DNA of 13,599 bases from Oscillospiraceae bacterium (GCA_900768995.1 CAAGEZ010000040.1:1-13599), one strand, 5' to 3'. Shown: positions 7,341 through 12,496, numbered from the stretch's first letter. Numbers and translations are program-made. The notes: a model not told the origin generated them from the sequence alone.

Positions 7341-7586
7341 TTGGAAGCATTTGAGCACGGTTCGGTACCTGTTGCTGTTGTCGCCAGAGTGTATGGGAAA
7401 GAAGCATATTGGGTGCGAGCCGGTATTATCGAAGGTTGGCTGCCTATTGGAAAAGCTACAAGAAACGGTAAATTAGTGACAAGTGTGAAGGAAATAAACA
7501 GTAAGTACGGCAGAATAAATTTTTATATTTCGCCAAAGCTTCTGTTTGAGCAGACCGGTTATATTTGGAAGGGAGAAAAAAAGTAA
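7341..7586 (+). CDS. Excisionase-like small helix-turn-helix protein
   Basis: An 81-residue protein starting with TTG; an AAAGGAGGT site 8 bases upstream decides the start. The pattern VAVVARVYGKEAYWVRAGIIEGWLPIG resembles the winged-helix recognition unit of small phage proteins in which the chain reads as VSxQWVRxGLxxGxLPFG, followed by a strand-rich NFYISPKLLFEQTG block. I recognise this family from gut Firmicute phages and integrative elements, where members lie close to the integrase. A role as excisionase or early regulator is likely by analogy but unproven. The stop overlaps the next ATG by one base (TAATG), so the two are translationally coupled. Confidence 0.6.
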   Translation: MEAFEHGSVPVAVVARVYGKEAYWVRAGIIEGWLPIGKATRNGKLVTSVKEINSKYGRINFYISPKLLFEQTGYIWKGEKK

Positions 7587-7999
7587 TGGGAACTACAATT
7601 CGTCCGGAAATCACAAAAAACAACAATTATTGGATAAGCAGACATCGCTATTATGAGCTGAAGCACTTCTGTATGCAGTATAAGGAGTGGAGAGAGGAAT
7701 ATGCCGAACTTGACAGCTGCGTTGCATACGGTTCTGTCAGCAAGGTACATAGCGGAAGTAAGATAAGCATTCCTGTTGAACAGATCATGGAACGCCGTTT
7801 ATATTTGTCTGAGCGTATCAATCTTATTGAACGGCTGTCTGCCGAGGCAGGAGCAGACCTTAAATCATATCTTCTGAAAGCGGTGACAGAGGGTGTATCA
7901 TACGATATACTCAAAGCTAAGTTTAGTATCCCGTGTTGTCGGAGTGTCTACTATGACATATACCGAAAGTTCTTCTGGCTTCTAAGTAAGGAACGATAA
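7586..7999 (+). CDS. Phage-type protein with sigma-region-4-like C-terminus, RinA/ArpU-like
   Basis: A 137-residue protein. The ATG at 7586 is preferred over an in-frame ATG at 7565 because it overlaps the previous stop and has an AAGGGAG site at the right spacing. The N-terminus (TIRPEITKNNNYWISRHRYYELKHFCMQY) and C-terminus (GVSYDILKAKFSIPCCRSVYYDIYRKFFWLLS) match a family common in gut Clostridia phages. The C-terminal segment looks like the helix-turn-helix seen in RinA/ArpU-type late regulators, suggesting transcription control, possibly of the genes downstream. That role is inferred. It is the last gene before the first repeat at 8006, which begins 7 bases after its stop. Confidence 0.6.
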   Translation: MGTTIRPEITKNNNYWISRHRYYELKHFCMQYKEWREEYAELDSCVAYGSVSKVHSGSKISIPVEQIMERRLYLSERINLIERLSAEAGADLKSYLLKAVTEGVSYDILKAKFSIPCCRSVYYDIYRKFFWLLSKER

Positions 8000-8005
8000 C
8001 AGCTT

Positions 8006-8032
8006 CGCAGTTTTTGCAATGCCTCTTATGGA
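8006..8032 (+). repeat. Intergenic spaced motif, copy 1
   Basis: CGCAG, TT, TTTGCA, seven bases, TTATGGA. It differs at one position from the TTTACA consensus. It starts 7 bases after the stop of the 137-residue gene, and its last bases run straight into the AAAGGAGG site of the next gene. Confidence 0.75.
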
Positions 8033-8048
8033 AAGGAGGTAAACTGCT

Positions 8049-8240
8049 ATGAATTGCTTATTCGCAAGAAATCCGAAGCAGTTGGATATTTGTTTAAGAT
8101 TGTTATACGCTGAACGGATAGAATTTGAGATTCAGGTTCGTGAAAACGAAAAGAAGAAAATTTTCTATCAGATAGCTGTTCTGACAACCGAAGAGCGATA
8201 TCTGGCAGTTAAGGAAATGTATCGTGTTATGATTTCATAA
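8049..8240 (+). CDS. Small phage-type protein of unknown function
   Basis: A 63-residue soluble protein with a textbook AAAGGAGGT site 8 bases before its ATG. The chain MNCLFARNPKQLDICLRLLYAERIEFEIQV reads as helix then strand, followed by a charged turn, a second strand (IFYQIAVLTT) and a final helix. This compact alpha-beta pattern vaguely resembles DUF2007 or ACT-like small domains, but I cannot assign a function. I recall similar short proteins next to the preceding 137-residue family in gut phages. It is followed by a strong hairpin, making it a one-gene unit between repeat copy 1 and the terminator at 8262. Confidence 0.7.
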   Translation: MNCLFARNPKQLDICLRLLYAERIEFEIQVRENEKKKIFYQIAVLTTEERYLAVKEMYRVMIS

Positions 8241-8261
8241 CAGAATACTATAACTTTCCGG

Positions 8262-8296
8262 GTAAAGAGGTGGTTCACGCTGCCTCTTTACTTTTT
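8262..8296 (+). terminator. Intrinsic terminator nested in a longer inverted repeat
   Basis: A perfect 9-base-pair stem (8262-8270 with 8283-8291) and a 12-base loop, then TTTTT. Outside it is a second perfect 11-base inverted repeat (8245-8255 with 8297-8307). The outer right arm also forms part of the spacer of the next promoter. Confidence 0.8.
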
Positions 8297-8315
8297 AGTT
8301 ATAGTATGATATACT
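8287..8315 (+). promoter_or_regulatory. Sigma-A promoter overlapping the terminator
   Basis: TTTACT (8287-8292), 17 bases, then TATACT (8310-8315) with an extended TGA just before the -10 box. Its -35 box lies in the right arm of the terminator. The predicted start near 8322 falls right before the AAAGGAG site at 8324-8330, giving a leader of only about 17 bases. Confidence 0.75.
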
Positions 8316-8338
8316 TATATTTGAAAGGAGTTCTGGTT

Positions 8339-8551
8339 ATGAAAATAATACCGGTAAGAATATGTGACCCTGTAGAAGACGAAAACGGGATCCATATGGA
8401 AGAGTATATTGAAGAATGGAAATATGAAGATGACCAAGTAAGAGATAATGATTTCTGTACAATTTGCGGAAGATCAACATATCCCGATTGTACGAAAGGG
8501 TGTAAAAAAAGGGAATATGCTTTAAAGTTTTATGCTGAGCATCCACAATAA
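8339..8551 (+). CDS. Small acidic zinc-finger-like protein
   Basis: A 70-residue protein. The ATG at 8339 is chosen over a longer in-frame start because the promoter's start point is near 8322 and AAAGGAG lies 8 bases upstream. The N-terminal half is acidic (EEYIEEWKYEDD). The C-terminal half carries a likely zinc site, C40-x2-C43 and C51-x3-C55 (FCTICGRSTYPDCTKGC), with a basic KKREY stretch after it. The finger suggests protein or nucleic-acid binding. I do not recognise a named family. It has its own promoter and terminator, unlike most genes in this run. Confidence 0.7.
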   Translation: MKIIPVRICDPVEDENGIHMEEYIEEWKYEDDQVRDNDFCTICGRSTYPDCTKGCKKREYALKFYAEHPQ

Positions 8552-8557
8552 TAGATT

Positions 8558-8595
8558 AAGCCTGTATGATATTTTCATATGGGCTTTTTCTTTTT
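8558..8595 (+). terminator. Intrinsic terminator after the zinc-finger-like gene
   Basis: A 12-base-pair stem with two G-T pairs (8558-8569 with 8575-8586) and a 5-base loop, followed by a long T-rich tract. It begins six bases past the stop codon. Confidence 0.8.
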
Positions 8596-8648
8596 AGGTA
8601 CGCAGGTGACAATAATATGTGTTATATTTGTAAAAGGAGGAACGATAT

Positions 8649-8879
8649 ATGTGGATTACCGTGTTAATTAGTGTACTGGTGTATTTATGTGGAATGGCCG
8701 TAGGAGCATCGGTGTCTGTGGCTTTATCGTATAAAAAATCGTCAGGCACAGTACATATGATGAAAAATTCAGACGATAATGAGTGTTATATATTTCTCGA
8801 ATTGGAGATACCTGTAGAAAAACTGTTGAAAATGAATACTGTACAGTTTACGGTCAGAACAAAAGATACGCATAAATAA
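8649..8879 (+). CDS. Small single-pass membrane protein, phage-type
   Basis: A 76-residue protein with one N-terminal membrane helix (about residues 3-28, ITVLISVLVYLCGMAVGASVSVALSY). Its short C-terminal domain has the pattern YIFLELEIPVEKLLKMNTVQFTV. I recognise this layout, a helix followed by LELxxPxxxL and VxFxV, from many small proteins of gut Firmicute phages; their function is unknown. The tail would lie in the cytoplasm if the helix acts as a reverse signal anchor, but orientation is unclear. An AAAGGAGG site precedes the ATG. A possible diverged copy of the repeat lies upstream near 8601. Its own stop codon lies inside repeat copy 2. Confidence 0.72.
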   Translation: MWITVLISVLVYLCGMAVGASVSVALSYKKSSGTVHMMKNSDDNECYIFLELEIPVEKLLKMNTVQFTVRTKDTHK

Positions 8880-8895
8880 CAATTGCTTTTATGGA
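8869..8895 (+). repeat. Intergenic spaced motif, copy 2 (diverged)
   Basis: CGCAT, AA, ATAACA, seven bases, TTATGGA. The spacing equals that of the other copies although the first two blocks have changed. The TAA stop of the 76-residue gene (8877-8879) lies inside the motif. Confidence 0.55.
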
Positions 8896-8909
8896 TGAGA
8901 GTCCATAAA
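8888..8909 (+). repeat. Short hairpin in the leader of the 127-residue gene
   Basis: TTTATGGA (8888-8895) pairs perfectly with TCCATAAA (8902-8909) around a 6-base loop. Its left arm is the last block of repeat copy 2. It ends 9 bases before the AAAAGGAG site of the next gene and could affect translation or stabilise the message. Confidence 0.5.
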
Positions 8910-8932
8910 TTATTGAAAAGGAGTTTATATTT

Positions 8933-9316
8933 ATGAACGAAAACTATGAAATGCTGGTTGAAGAAATCAAAGGCAACTTAGAACAGCTTGCTACTCTTGA
9001 CCCAAGTGACAAAGGGTATATGGAGAACGTAAGAAGTCTGGAAGTCCTTTGGAAGCTGAAATTTGAAGAAGATAAGCTTACGCTTGAAAATGTTAAGCAG
9101 TTGAGTAAAAAAGATGACGATGCTGCCGAAGACAGGAAAGCTAAAAGGGAATTTATCAAAGAATGTGCTTCCATAGGAGTAACAGTGCTTGGGATAGTTC
9201 TGCCGATAACCTTTTACGGTAAATGGTTAAAGACAGGTATGCAGTTTGAGGAGACCGGAACATTTACAAGCAAGACATTTCAGGGTTTGACTAAATTCTT
9301 TAGGCCCACGAAATAA
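8933..9316 (+). CDS. Coiled-coil membrane protein with FEETGTFTS motif, phage-type
   Basis: A 127-residue protein. Residues 1-77 are charged and helical, probably coiled coil (EEDKLTLENVKQLSKKDDDAAEDRKAKREF). One membrane helix follows (about 79-99, ASIGVTVLGIVLPITFYGKWL). A conserved C-terminal tail, FEETGTFTSKTFQGLTKFFRPTK, completes it. This tail is the signature of a family I know from many gut Firmicute phage and prophage genomes, without an assigned function. The layout suggests an oligomeric membrane-anchored protein. The start has an AAAAGGAG site 12 bases upstream. It is preceded by repeat copy 2 and a hairpin, and followed by a terminator. Confidence 0.75.
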   Translation: MNENYEMLVEEIKGNLEQLATLDPSDKGYMENVRSLEVLWKLKFEEDKLTLENVKQLSKKDDDAAEDRKAKREFIKECASIGVTVLGIVLPITFYGKWLKTGMQFEETGTFTSKTFQGLTKFFRPTK

Positions 9317-9337
9317 TGTGATTCTGATTAACGACGA

Positions 9338-9364
9338 GGGTGTGATATTTACACGCCCTTTTCG
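9338..9364 (+). terminator. Intrinsic terminator after the coiled-coil membrane gene
   Basis: A 7-base-pair stem with one G-T pair (9338-9344 with 9352-9358) and a 7-base loop, followed by TTTTCGTTTT. It lies about 20 bases past the stop and just before repeat copy 3. Confidence 0.72.
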
Positions 9365-9372
9365 TTTTGCTT

Positions 9373-9399
9373 CGTGAAATTTACATAGCGTTTTATGAA
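9373..9399 (+). repeat. Intergenic spaced motif, copy 3
   Basis: CGTGA, AA, TTTACA, seven bases, TTATGAA. The first block is altered, the rest and the spacing match. It lies between a terminator and a strong sigma-A promoter, so here the motif is not in the immediate leader of a gene. Confidence 0.65.
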
Positions 9400-9404
9400 A
9401 GGAA

Positions 9405-9418
9405 ATAAAGCGCTTTAT
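9405..9418. promoter_or_regulatory. Perfect 14-base palindrome upstream of a strong promoter
   Basis: ATAAAGCGCTTTAT is perfectly self-complementary and ends three bases before the -35 box at 9422. Its position suits an activator or repressor binding site. No second copy was noticed. Confidence 0.4.
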
Positions 9419-9421
9419 CCC

Positions 9422-9450
9422 TTTACATTACAGTTTGAGTATGGTATAAT
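9422..9450 (+). promoter_or_regulatory. Sigma-A promoter of the zinc-ribbon gene
   Basis: TTTACA (9422-9427), 17 bases, then a perfect TATAAT (9445-9450). Transcription would start near 9457, about 26 bases before the ATG at 9483. It is the best host-type promoter on the plus strand of the element. Confidence 0.82.
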
Positions 9451-9482
9451 TATGCCAACTTAATGAAAAGGAGATAAAAATT

Positions 9483-9710
9483 ATGTATTTTTGCGTTGAA
9501 TGTGGCTGTATAATGGTCAAAGCAGATGATGAAACACTGATTTGTCCGGGATGCAGCCACTCGGTGAAAATCGAAGACTACGGATCTGATATTGATGAAT
9601 ACAGATTCGGAGATGATGCCGTGCCTGATTTTATGGTCGGTGAATCAGATGAAAGTGATGATGAAGATGATGATTACGGGGAATATTACGACCCCGAAAT
9701 CGACGAGTAA
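9483..9710 (+). CDS. Zinc-ribbon protein with strongly acidic tail
   Basis: A 75-residue protein. The N-terminal third is a zinc ribbon, C4-x2-C7 and C21-x2-C24 (FCVECG ... ICPGC). The rest is very acidic, ending in a run of Asp and Glu residues (SDESDDEDDDYGEYYDPEIDE) that would be disordered. Acidic tails of this kind can mimic DNA or bind basic proteins, and zinc ribbons can contact RNA polymerase or nucleic acids; neither role is shown here. The family resembles small hypothetical proteins of gut phages. It has its own sigma-A promoter, an AAAAGGAG site and a terminator, so it may be expressed independently of its neighbours. Confidence 0.72.
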   Translation: MYFCVECGCIMVKADDETLICPGCSHSVKIEDYGSDIDEYRFGDDAVPDFMVGESDESDDEDDDYGEYYDPEIDE

Positions 9711-9728
9711 AAATTATATTTGAGTCGT

Positions 9729-9759
9729 GAGCAGTCCTGACACATGGGCTGCTCTTTTT
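9729..9759 (+). terminator. Intrinsic terminator after the zinc-ribbon gene
   Basis: A 9-base-pair stem with one G-T pair (9729-9737 with 9746-9754) and an 8-base loop, then TTTTT. The next gene begins only about 15 bases further with no visible promoter, so read-through or antitermination is needed for its expression. Confidence 0.8.
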
Positions 9760-9774
9760 ATTCGAGGTATATGT

Positions 9775-10134
9775 ATGCGTTATCATTATTCCAAACCTAA
9801 GTATTACGCTAAAATGTATGGTGAGCTTTATATTTGCAATCACCCGGTATATGATAGATGTACACTGTTTAAACAGGGAGAAAAGGGACTTGCGGTAATT
9901 CAGCAGAGGTATGATGCAACTTCAAAGCATACCTGGTGGACGGAAATTGACCCCTGGATAGCGAATGACATTTATCTGAATGAGAAATTTTGTTTATATT
10001 TTAAGGAACGGGCGGAGAAAGCTATAAACGGATTGTTTCCAACAGTGACAGTACGTCAGATAATGTGGGCTTTGAAAATGAAACCTATAAAAAAGGAACG
10101 ATGGGAAACAGTATTTGACAAGCGTGATATCTGA
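9775..10134 (+). CDS. Phage-type protein of unknown function (HPVYDRCTLF family)
   Basis: A 119-residue soluble protein. The ATG at 9775 is preferred to an in-frame upstream start at 9727, because that longer reading would translate through the terminator stem; GAGG lies 7 bases before 9775. The chain has conserved blocks YGELYICNHPVYDRCTLF, GLAVIQQRYD, TWWTEIDPWI and TVRQIMWALKMKPIKKERWETVFDKRDI. I recognise these from a family widespread in gut Firmicute phages and integrative elements, without a known activity. The many aromatic residues and basic C-terminus suggest a binding protein. Two bases separate its stop from repeat copy 4. Confidence 0.72.
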   Translation: MRYHYSKPKYYAKMYGELYICNHPVYDRCTLFKQGEKGLAVIQQRYDATSKHTWWTEIDPWIANDIYLNEKFCLYFKERAEKAINGLFPTVTVRQIMWALKMKPIKKERWETVFDKRDI

Positions 10135-10136
10135 TG

Positions 10137-10163
10137 CGCAGTATTTACACACTCCTTTATGAA
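10137..10163 (+). repeat. Intergenic spaced motif, copy 4
   Basis: CGCAG, TA, TTTACA, seven bases, TTATGAA. It starts two bases after the TGA stop of the 119-residue gene and ends 10 bases before the AAAGGAG site of the next gene. Confidence 0.8.
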
Positions 10164-10188
10164 ACCATAACTGAAAGGAGTTAGGAGT

Positions 10189-10407
10189 ATGGATACTATG
10201 AAAATAAGCACAAAATTTATGAGGGGTGTTATTTCAAAAATACTCAAAGGTATCATAAAGAAGAAAGTCGGATATGATGTTGATATTCAGCTTGATGAAT
10301 TGGTGATGACCTTTGACGATGCGAAAGCACACATCAGAATAAATGCAGCGGCGGATATTTCAAAGGACGAACTTACTAAAGCGATAAAGGAATTTGGTTT
10401 AGAATAA
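10189..10407 (+). CDS. Small basic N-terminus protein, phage-type, unknown function
   Basis: A 72-residue soluble protein with AAAGGAG 8 bases before the ATG; a second possible start is at codon 4. The N-terminus is basic and helical (KISTKFMRGVISKILKGIIKKKVGYD). It is followed by two predicted strands (VDIQLDELVMTF and AHIRINAAADI) and a C-terminal helix (SKDELTKAIKEFGL). I recognise the FMRGV...KKxGYDVDIQL pattern from small proteins of gut Firmicute phages. The basic amphipathic helix could bind membrane or nucleic acid. No reaction can be assigned. It lies between repeat copy 4 and a terminator. Confidence 0.7.
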   Translation: MDTMKISTKFMRGVISKILKGIIKKKVGYDVDIQLDELVMTFDDAKAHIRINAAADISKDELTKAIKEFGLE

Positions 10408-10413
10408 GTCAGG

Positions 10414-10443
10414 GGACTGTGGGAACACGGTCCTTTACTTTTT
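10414..10443 (+). terminator. Intrinsic terminator before the tRNA-like gene
   Basis: An 8-base-pair stem with one G-T pair (10414-10421 with 10426-10433) closed by a GGAA tetraloop, then TTTACTTTTTACT. It separates the 72-residue gene from repeat copy 5 and the tRNA-like gene. Confidence 0.75.
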
Positions 10444-10447
10444 ACTT

Positions 10448-10474
10448 CGCAGAATTTACAAGATGTATTATGAG
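10448..10474 (+). repeat. Intergenic spaced motif, copy 5, abutting the tRNA-like gene
   Basis: CGCAG, AA, TTTACA, seven bases, TTATGAG. The last two bases are the first two of the tRNA-like acceptor stem, so the motif ends where the mature RNA would begin. Confidence 0.82.
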
Positions 10475-10545
10475 AAAGATAGCTCAACTGGTTAGAGCAC
10501 GGATAAAACCATCAGATATTATGGGTTCGAGTCCCATTCTTTCTC
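10473..10545 (+). tRNA. tRNA-like gene with abnormal anticodon arm (possible pseudo-tRNA)
   Basis: The 73-base segment folds as a cloverleaf. The acceptor stem is a perfect 7 base pairs (10473-10479 with 10538-10544), extendable to 8 by G10472 with C10545. The D arm is normal (GCTC, AACTGGTTA, GAGC). The variable loop is 5 bases and the T arm is perfect (ATGGG, TTCGAGT, CCCAT). The anticodon arm is not normal: CGGAT faces ATCAG with one G-A mismatch, and the loop AAAACC has six bases and no U at position 33, so no anticodon can be read. CCA is not encoded; a T tract (10549-10559) follows. It may be a decayed tRNA, or a tRNA-like RNA kept for another purpose. Confidence 0.62.
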
Positions 10546-10575
10546 TATATTTTTTTTTTGAAAGGAGTTCTTCAT

Positions 10576-11376
10576 ATGAAGAAAAAGGTTGCACCTATTT
10601 TACTCAGTATTGTAAGTGTGGTTGGTGTATTTGCTACTACAGCACTTGCGGTTAAAGCAACGCCAAATGCAATGAAAATTCTTGAAGAAAAGGAGGAAAA
10701 GTTATCTGTCAAAGAGGTGATCAAAGCCACCTGGAAATGTTATATTCCAACCGCAATAAGTGCCACAGTGACTGTCGGCTGTATTGCAGGTGCAGGAATA
10801 CTCAGCGAAAAGCGGATAACAGCTATAACAGCAGCTTATGGGGTTCTTGAAAATACCTATAAGAATTATATTTCCAAAGTCAAGGAAATGTTCGGTGAGG
10901 AGACGCACAAAGACATACTTAAAAGTATCGCCGCTGAACGGGCTACAAAGGAAAACATCACTGCTGAAGCATTTTGTTGTAATACTTCATTAGGCTTTGA
11001 CGGAGCAGAGGAAGAAGAATATTTGTTTTATGACCAGTTTGGAGACAGATATTTTACATCTACAATAAGCTCAGTGCTGCAGGCAGAGTATCATCTTAAT
11101 CGTAATTTCTGTCTCGGTGGCTGTGTTACTCTTAACGATTTCTATGAGTTCTTAGGTATTGAGAAGACTGAGACAGGGGATACCTTTGCTTGGTCAAGCT
11201 ATGACTGCGATTATTACTGGATTGACTTTGACCATACGAAAGCTAAAGTATCTGAAGATGGTCTTGAGTGTTATATCATAAGTGTAGTTTATCCTCCTGA
11301 AGCTCTTAGAGTTTTTTTAGAACCTAATCAGGATATGGTATATGAATTGCCACCTGTAAAAAATAAAAAATCGTAA
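10576..11376 (+). CDS. DUF6353-like membrane protein, copy A (divergent C-terminus)
   Basis: A 266-residue protein. The ATG at 10576 is chosen because an AAAGGAG site (10561-10567) lies 8 bases upstream; the longer in-frame start at 10558 would begin before that site. Two N-terminal helices (about 5-26 and 55-76) enclose the signature AVKATPNAMKILEEKEE ... IKATWKCYIPTAIS. A charged helical region (80-125) and a soluble C-terminal domain rich in aromatic and acidic residues follow. The N-terminal half clearly matches the 250-residue gene at 11675, but this copy lacks ~15 leading residues and its C-terminus is different apart from a shared SLNDFYxEIG-like block (TLNDFYEFLG). DUF6353-like proteins are common in gut Firmicute phages; their function is unknown. 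Confidence 0.78.
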   Translation: MKKKVAPILLSIVSVVGVFATTALAVKATPNAMKILEEKEEKLSVKEVIKATWKCYIPTAISATVTVGCIAGAGILSEKRITAITAAYGVLENTYKNYISKVKEMFGEETHKDILKSIAAERATKENITAEAFCCNTSLGFDGAEEEEYLFYDQFGDRYFTSTISSVLQAEYHLNRNFCLGGCVTLNDFYEFLGIEKTETGDTFAWSSYDCDYYWIDFDHTKAKVSEDGLECYIISVVYPPEALRVFLEPNQDMVYELPPVKNKKS

Positions 11377-11398
11377 CAGATATTTCAATCTTCCGATG

Positions 11399-11425
11399 CG
11401 CAGGATTTACACGATATGTTATGGA
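11399..11425 (+). repeat. Intergenic spaced motif, copy 6
   Basis: CGCAG, GA, TTTACA, seven bases, TTATGGA. It starts 22 bases after the preceding stop, and its end overlaps the GAAGGAGGT site of the next gene. Confidence 0.82.
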
Positions 11426-11441
11426 AGGAGGTGTATTGAGT

Positions 11442-11609
11442 ATGACCGGAAACGTTTTGAAAATCGTTGGAATGGTCGCTACATTAGCCGGATTAGCAGT
11501 AGGTGTGCTTACCGATTATGTTAACGAGCAGAAGATGAACGAGATGATCGACGAGAAGATCAATGCGAGATTGGCACTTGAGACCAAGGAAGAAGAGGAA
11601 GAGCAGTAA
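11442..11609 (+). CDS. Tiny membrane protein with acidic tail, phage-type
   Basis: A 55-residue protein. The ATG at 11442 is preferred to an in-frame ATG at 11421, which lies inside the repeat and would translate the GAAGGAGGT ribosome binding site itself. One membrane helix (about 4-24, NVLKIVGMVATLAGLAVGVLT) is followed by a charged amphipathic helix (NEQKMNEMIDEKINARLAL) and a Glu-rich end. The pattern IVGMVATLAG...D(Y/W)VNEKKM is shared by small gut-phage proteins of unknown function. It lies between the two DUF6353-like genes, after repeat copy 6 and before a terminator. Its small size and helix recall holins or membrane-associated accessory peptides, but this is not demonstrated. Confidence 0.7.
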   Translation: MTGNVLKIVGMVATLAGLAVGVLTDYVNEQKMNEMIDEKINARLALETKEEEEEQ

Positions 11610-11615
11610 AAGACC

Positions 11616-11645
11616 GGAAGAGTCAATTATGGCTCTTCCTTTTTC
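11616..11645 (+). terminator. Intrinsic terminator after the 55-residue gene
   Basis: A 9-base-pair stem with one G-T pair (11616-11624 with 11631-11639) and a 6-base loop, followed by TTTTTC. The next gene starts 36 bases after the stem with no obvious promoter. Confidence 0.82.
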
Positions 11646-11674
11646 TTTCTGTAAAGATTGAAGGGAGAATTTAT

Positions 11675-12427
11675 ATGAATTTGAAAACAGCTTTCAATAT
11701 GTGCAAGGGCTTTACTGAGAAACATTCTTCTGAGGTTCTGATAGGAATAGGCATTGCAGGATTTATTTCCACGACTGTGCTGGCAGTGAGAGCTACGCCT
11801 AAAGCCATAAAGCTTCTTGACGAAAAGAAGTCAGAGTTTAACAAGGAGACACTTACAGCTGCCGAAACCATAAAGACTGTGTGGAAATGTTATATTCCTG
11901 CAACTATCAGCGGGGTTATAAGTATTACGTGTATACTCGGAAGTGCAGCACTCAGTCATAATCAGAAAGCAGCTCTTGCAGCAGCATACACACTTTCTGA
12001 GAACAGCTTTTCTGATTATAGAGAAAAGACTCTCGAAGCTCTCGGAGAGAAAAAAGAGAAAGATATCCGTGATAAGCTTGCTGAAAAACATATAACGGAA
12101 AATCCTGTGTCAAACAACGAGGTTATAATCACAGGAAATGGCGATACTCTTTGTTACGATATTCTGAGTGGCAGATACTTTAATTCCAATATTGAAAACA
12201 TTAAAAGGGCAGTCAACGAAGTCAACAGGCGTATGAGAGATGAACTGTCAATTTCTCTTAATGAATTTTATGACGAGATCGGACTCCCAAACATAAAAAT
12301 CGGCGATAAAATCGGTTGGAATATTGACAAGGGCTATGTTGATATAACATATTCCTCGAAGATATCTGAGAAGAATGTTCCGTGTCTGGTACTTAATTAT
12401 ACTTGTGTCCCGGATTACGAATATTGA
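11675..12427 (+). CDS. DUF6353-like membrane protein, copy B
   Basis: A 250-residue protein that matches the DUF6353 pattern along its whole length. It has an N-terminal amphipathic stretch, helix one (about 20-39, EVLIGIGIAGFISTTVLAV), the RATPKAIKLLDEKK signature, WKCYIP before helix two (about 71-94), then a long charged helix (AAAYTLSENSFSDYREKTLEALGEKKE). The soluble C-terminal domain contains NNEVIITGNGDTLCYD, SGRYF, SLNEFYDEIGLP and GWNIDKG. GAAGGGAG is the ribosome binding site. Members occur widely in gut Firmicute phages; function is unknown, and the topology suggests a membrane hairpin with one large soluble domain. It is the paralogue of the gene at 10576. Its TGA stop is two bases before repeat copy 7. 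Confidence 0.82.
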   Translation: MNLKTAFNMCKGFTEKHSSEVLIGIGIAGFISTTVLAVRATPKAIKLLDEKKSEFNKETLTAAETIKTVWKCYIPATISGVISITCILGSAALSHNQKAALAAAYTLSENSFSDYREKTLEALGEKKEKDIRDKLAEKHITENPVSNNEVIITGNGDTLCYDILSGRYFNSNIENIKRAVNEVNRRMRDELSISLNEFYDEIGLPNIKIGDKIGWNIDKGYVDITYSSKISEKNVPCLVLNYTCVPDYEY

Positions 12428-12429
12428 TG

Positions 12430-12456
12430 CGCAGAATTTACAAGACCTGTTATGGG
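12430..12456 (+). repeat. Intergenic spaced motif, copy 7
   Basis: CGCAG, AA, TTTACA, seven bases, TTATGGG. It starts two bases after the TGA stop of DUF6353-like copy B. Blocks one to three are identical to copy 5, and the GATG just before it is also present before copies 4 and 6. Confidence 0.82.
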
Positions 12457-12496
12457 AGAAATTCCGAATTATAATTATGAAAAGGAGAAATTAATT

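Noticed and set aside
8601..8626. A possible eighth motif copy (CGCAG, then TGACA, then TTAT) before the 76-residue gene
   Set aside because: The blocks are present but the spacing differs from the invariant spacing of the seven accepted copies.
10419..10655. Open frame of 78 codons across the tRNA-like segment
   Set aside because: The frame reads IAQLVRA...MGSSPI, the usual artefact of translating a tRNA, and has no ribosome binding site of its own.
11421..11441. ATG inside repeat copy 6 as the start of the 55-residue gene (likewise 12452 in copy 7)
   Set aside because: No ribosome binding site precedes these ATGs; the real sites lie downstream, before 11442 and 12497.
8006..12456. The seven motifs as ordinary sigma-A promoters or a CRISPR array
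   Set aside because: No -10 box follows TTTACA at 16-18 bases, and at copies 1 and 6 a -10 at TTATGG would start transcripts inside the ribosome binding site. Spacing between copies is irregular (about 310-1030 bases) with genes between, so it is not a CRISPR.
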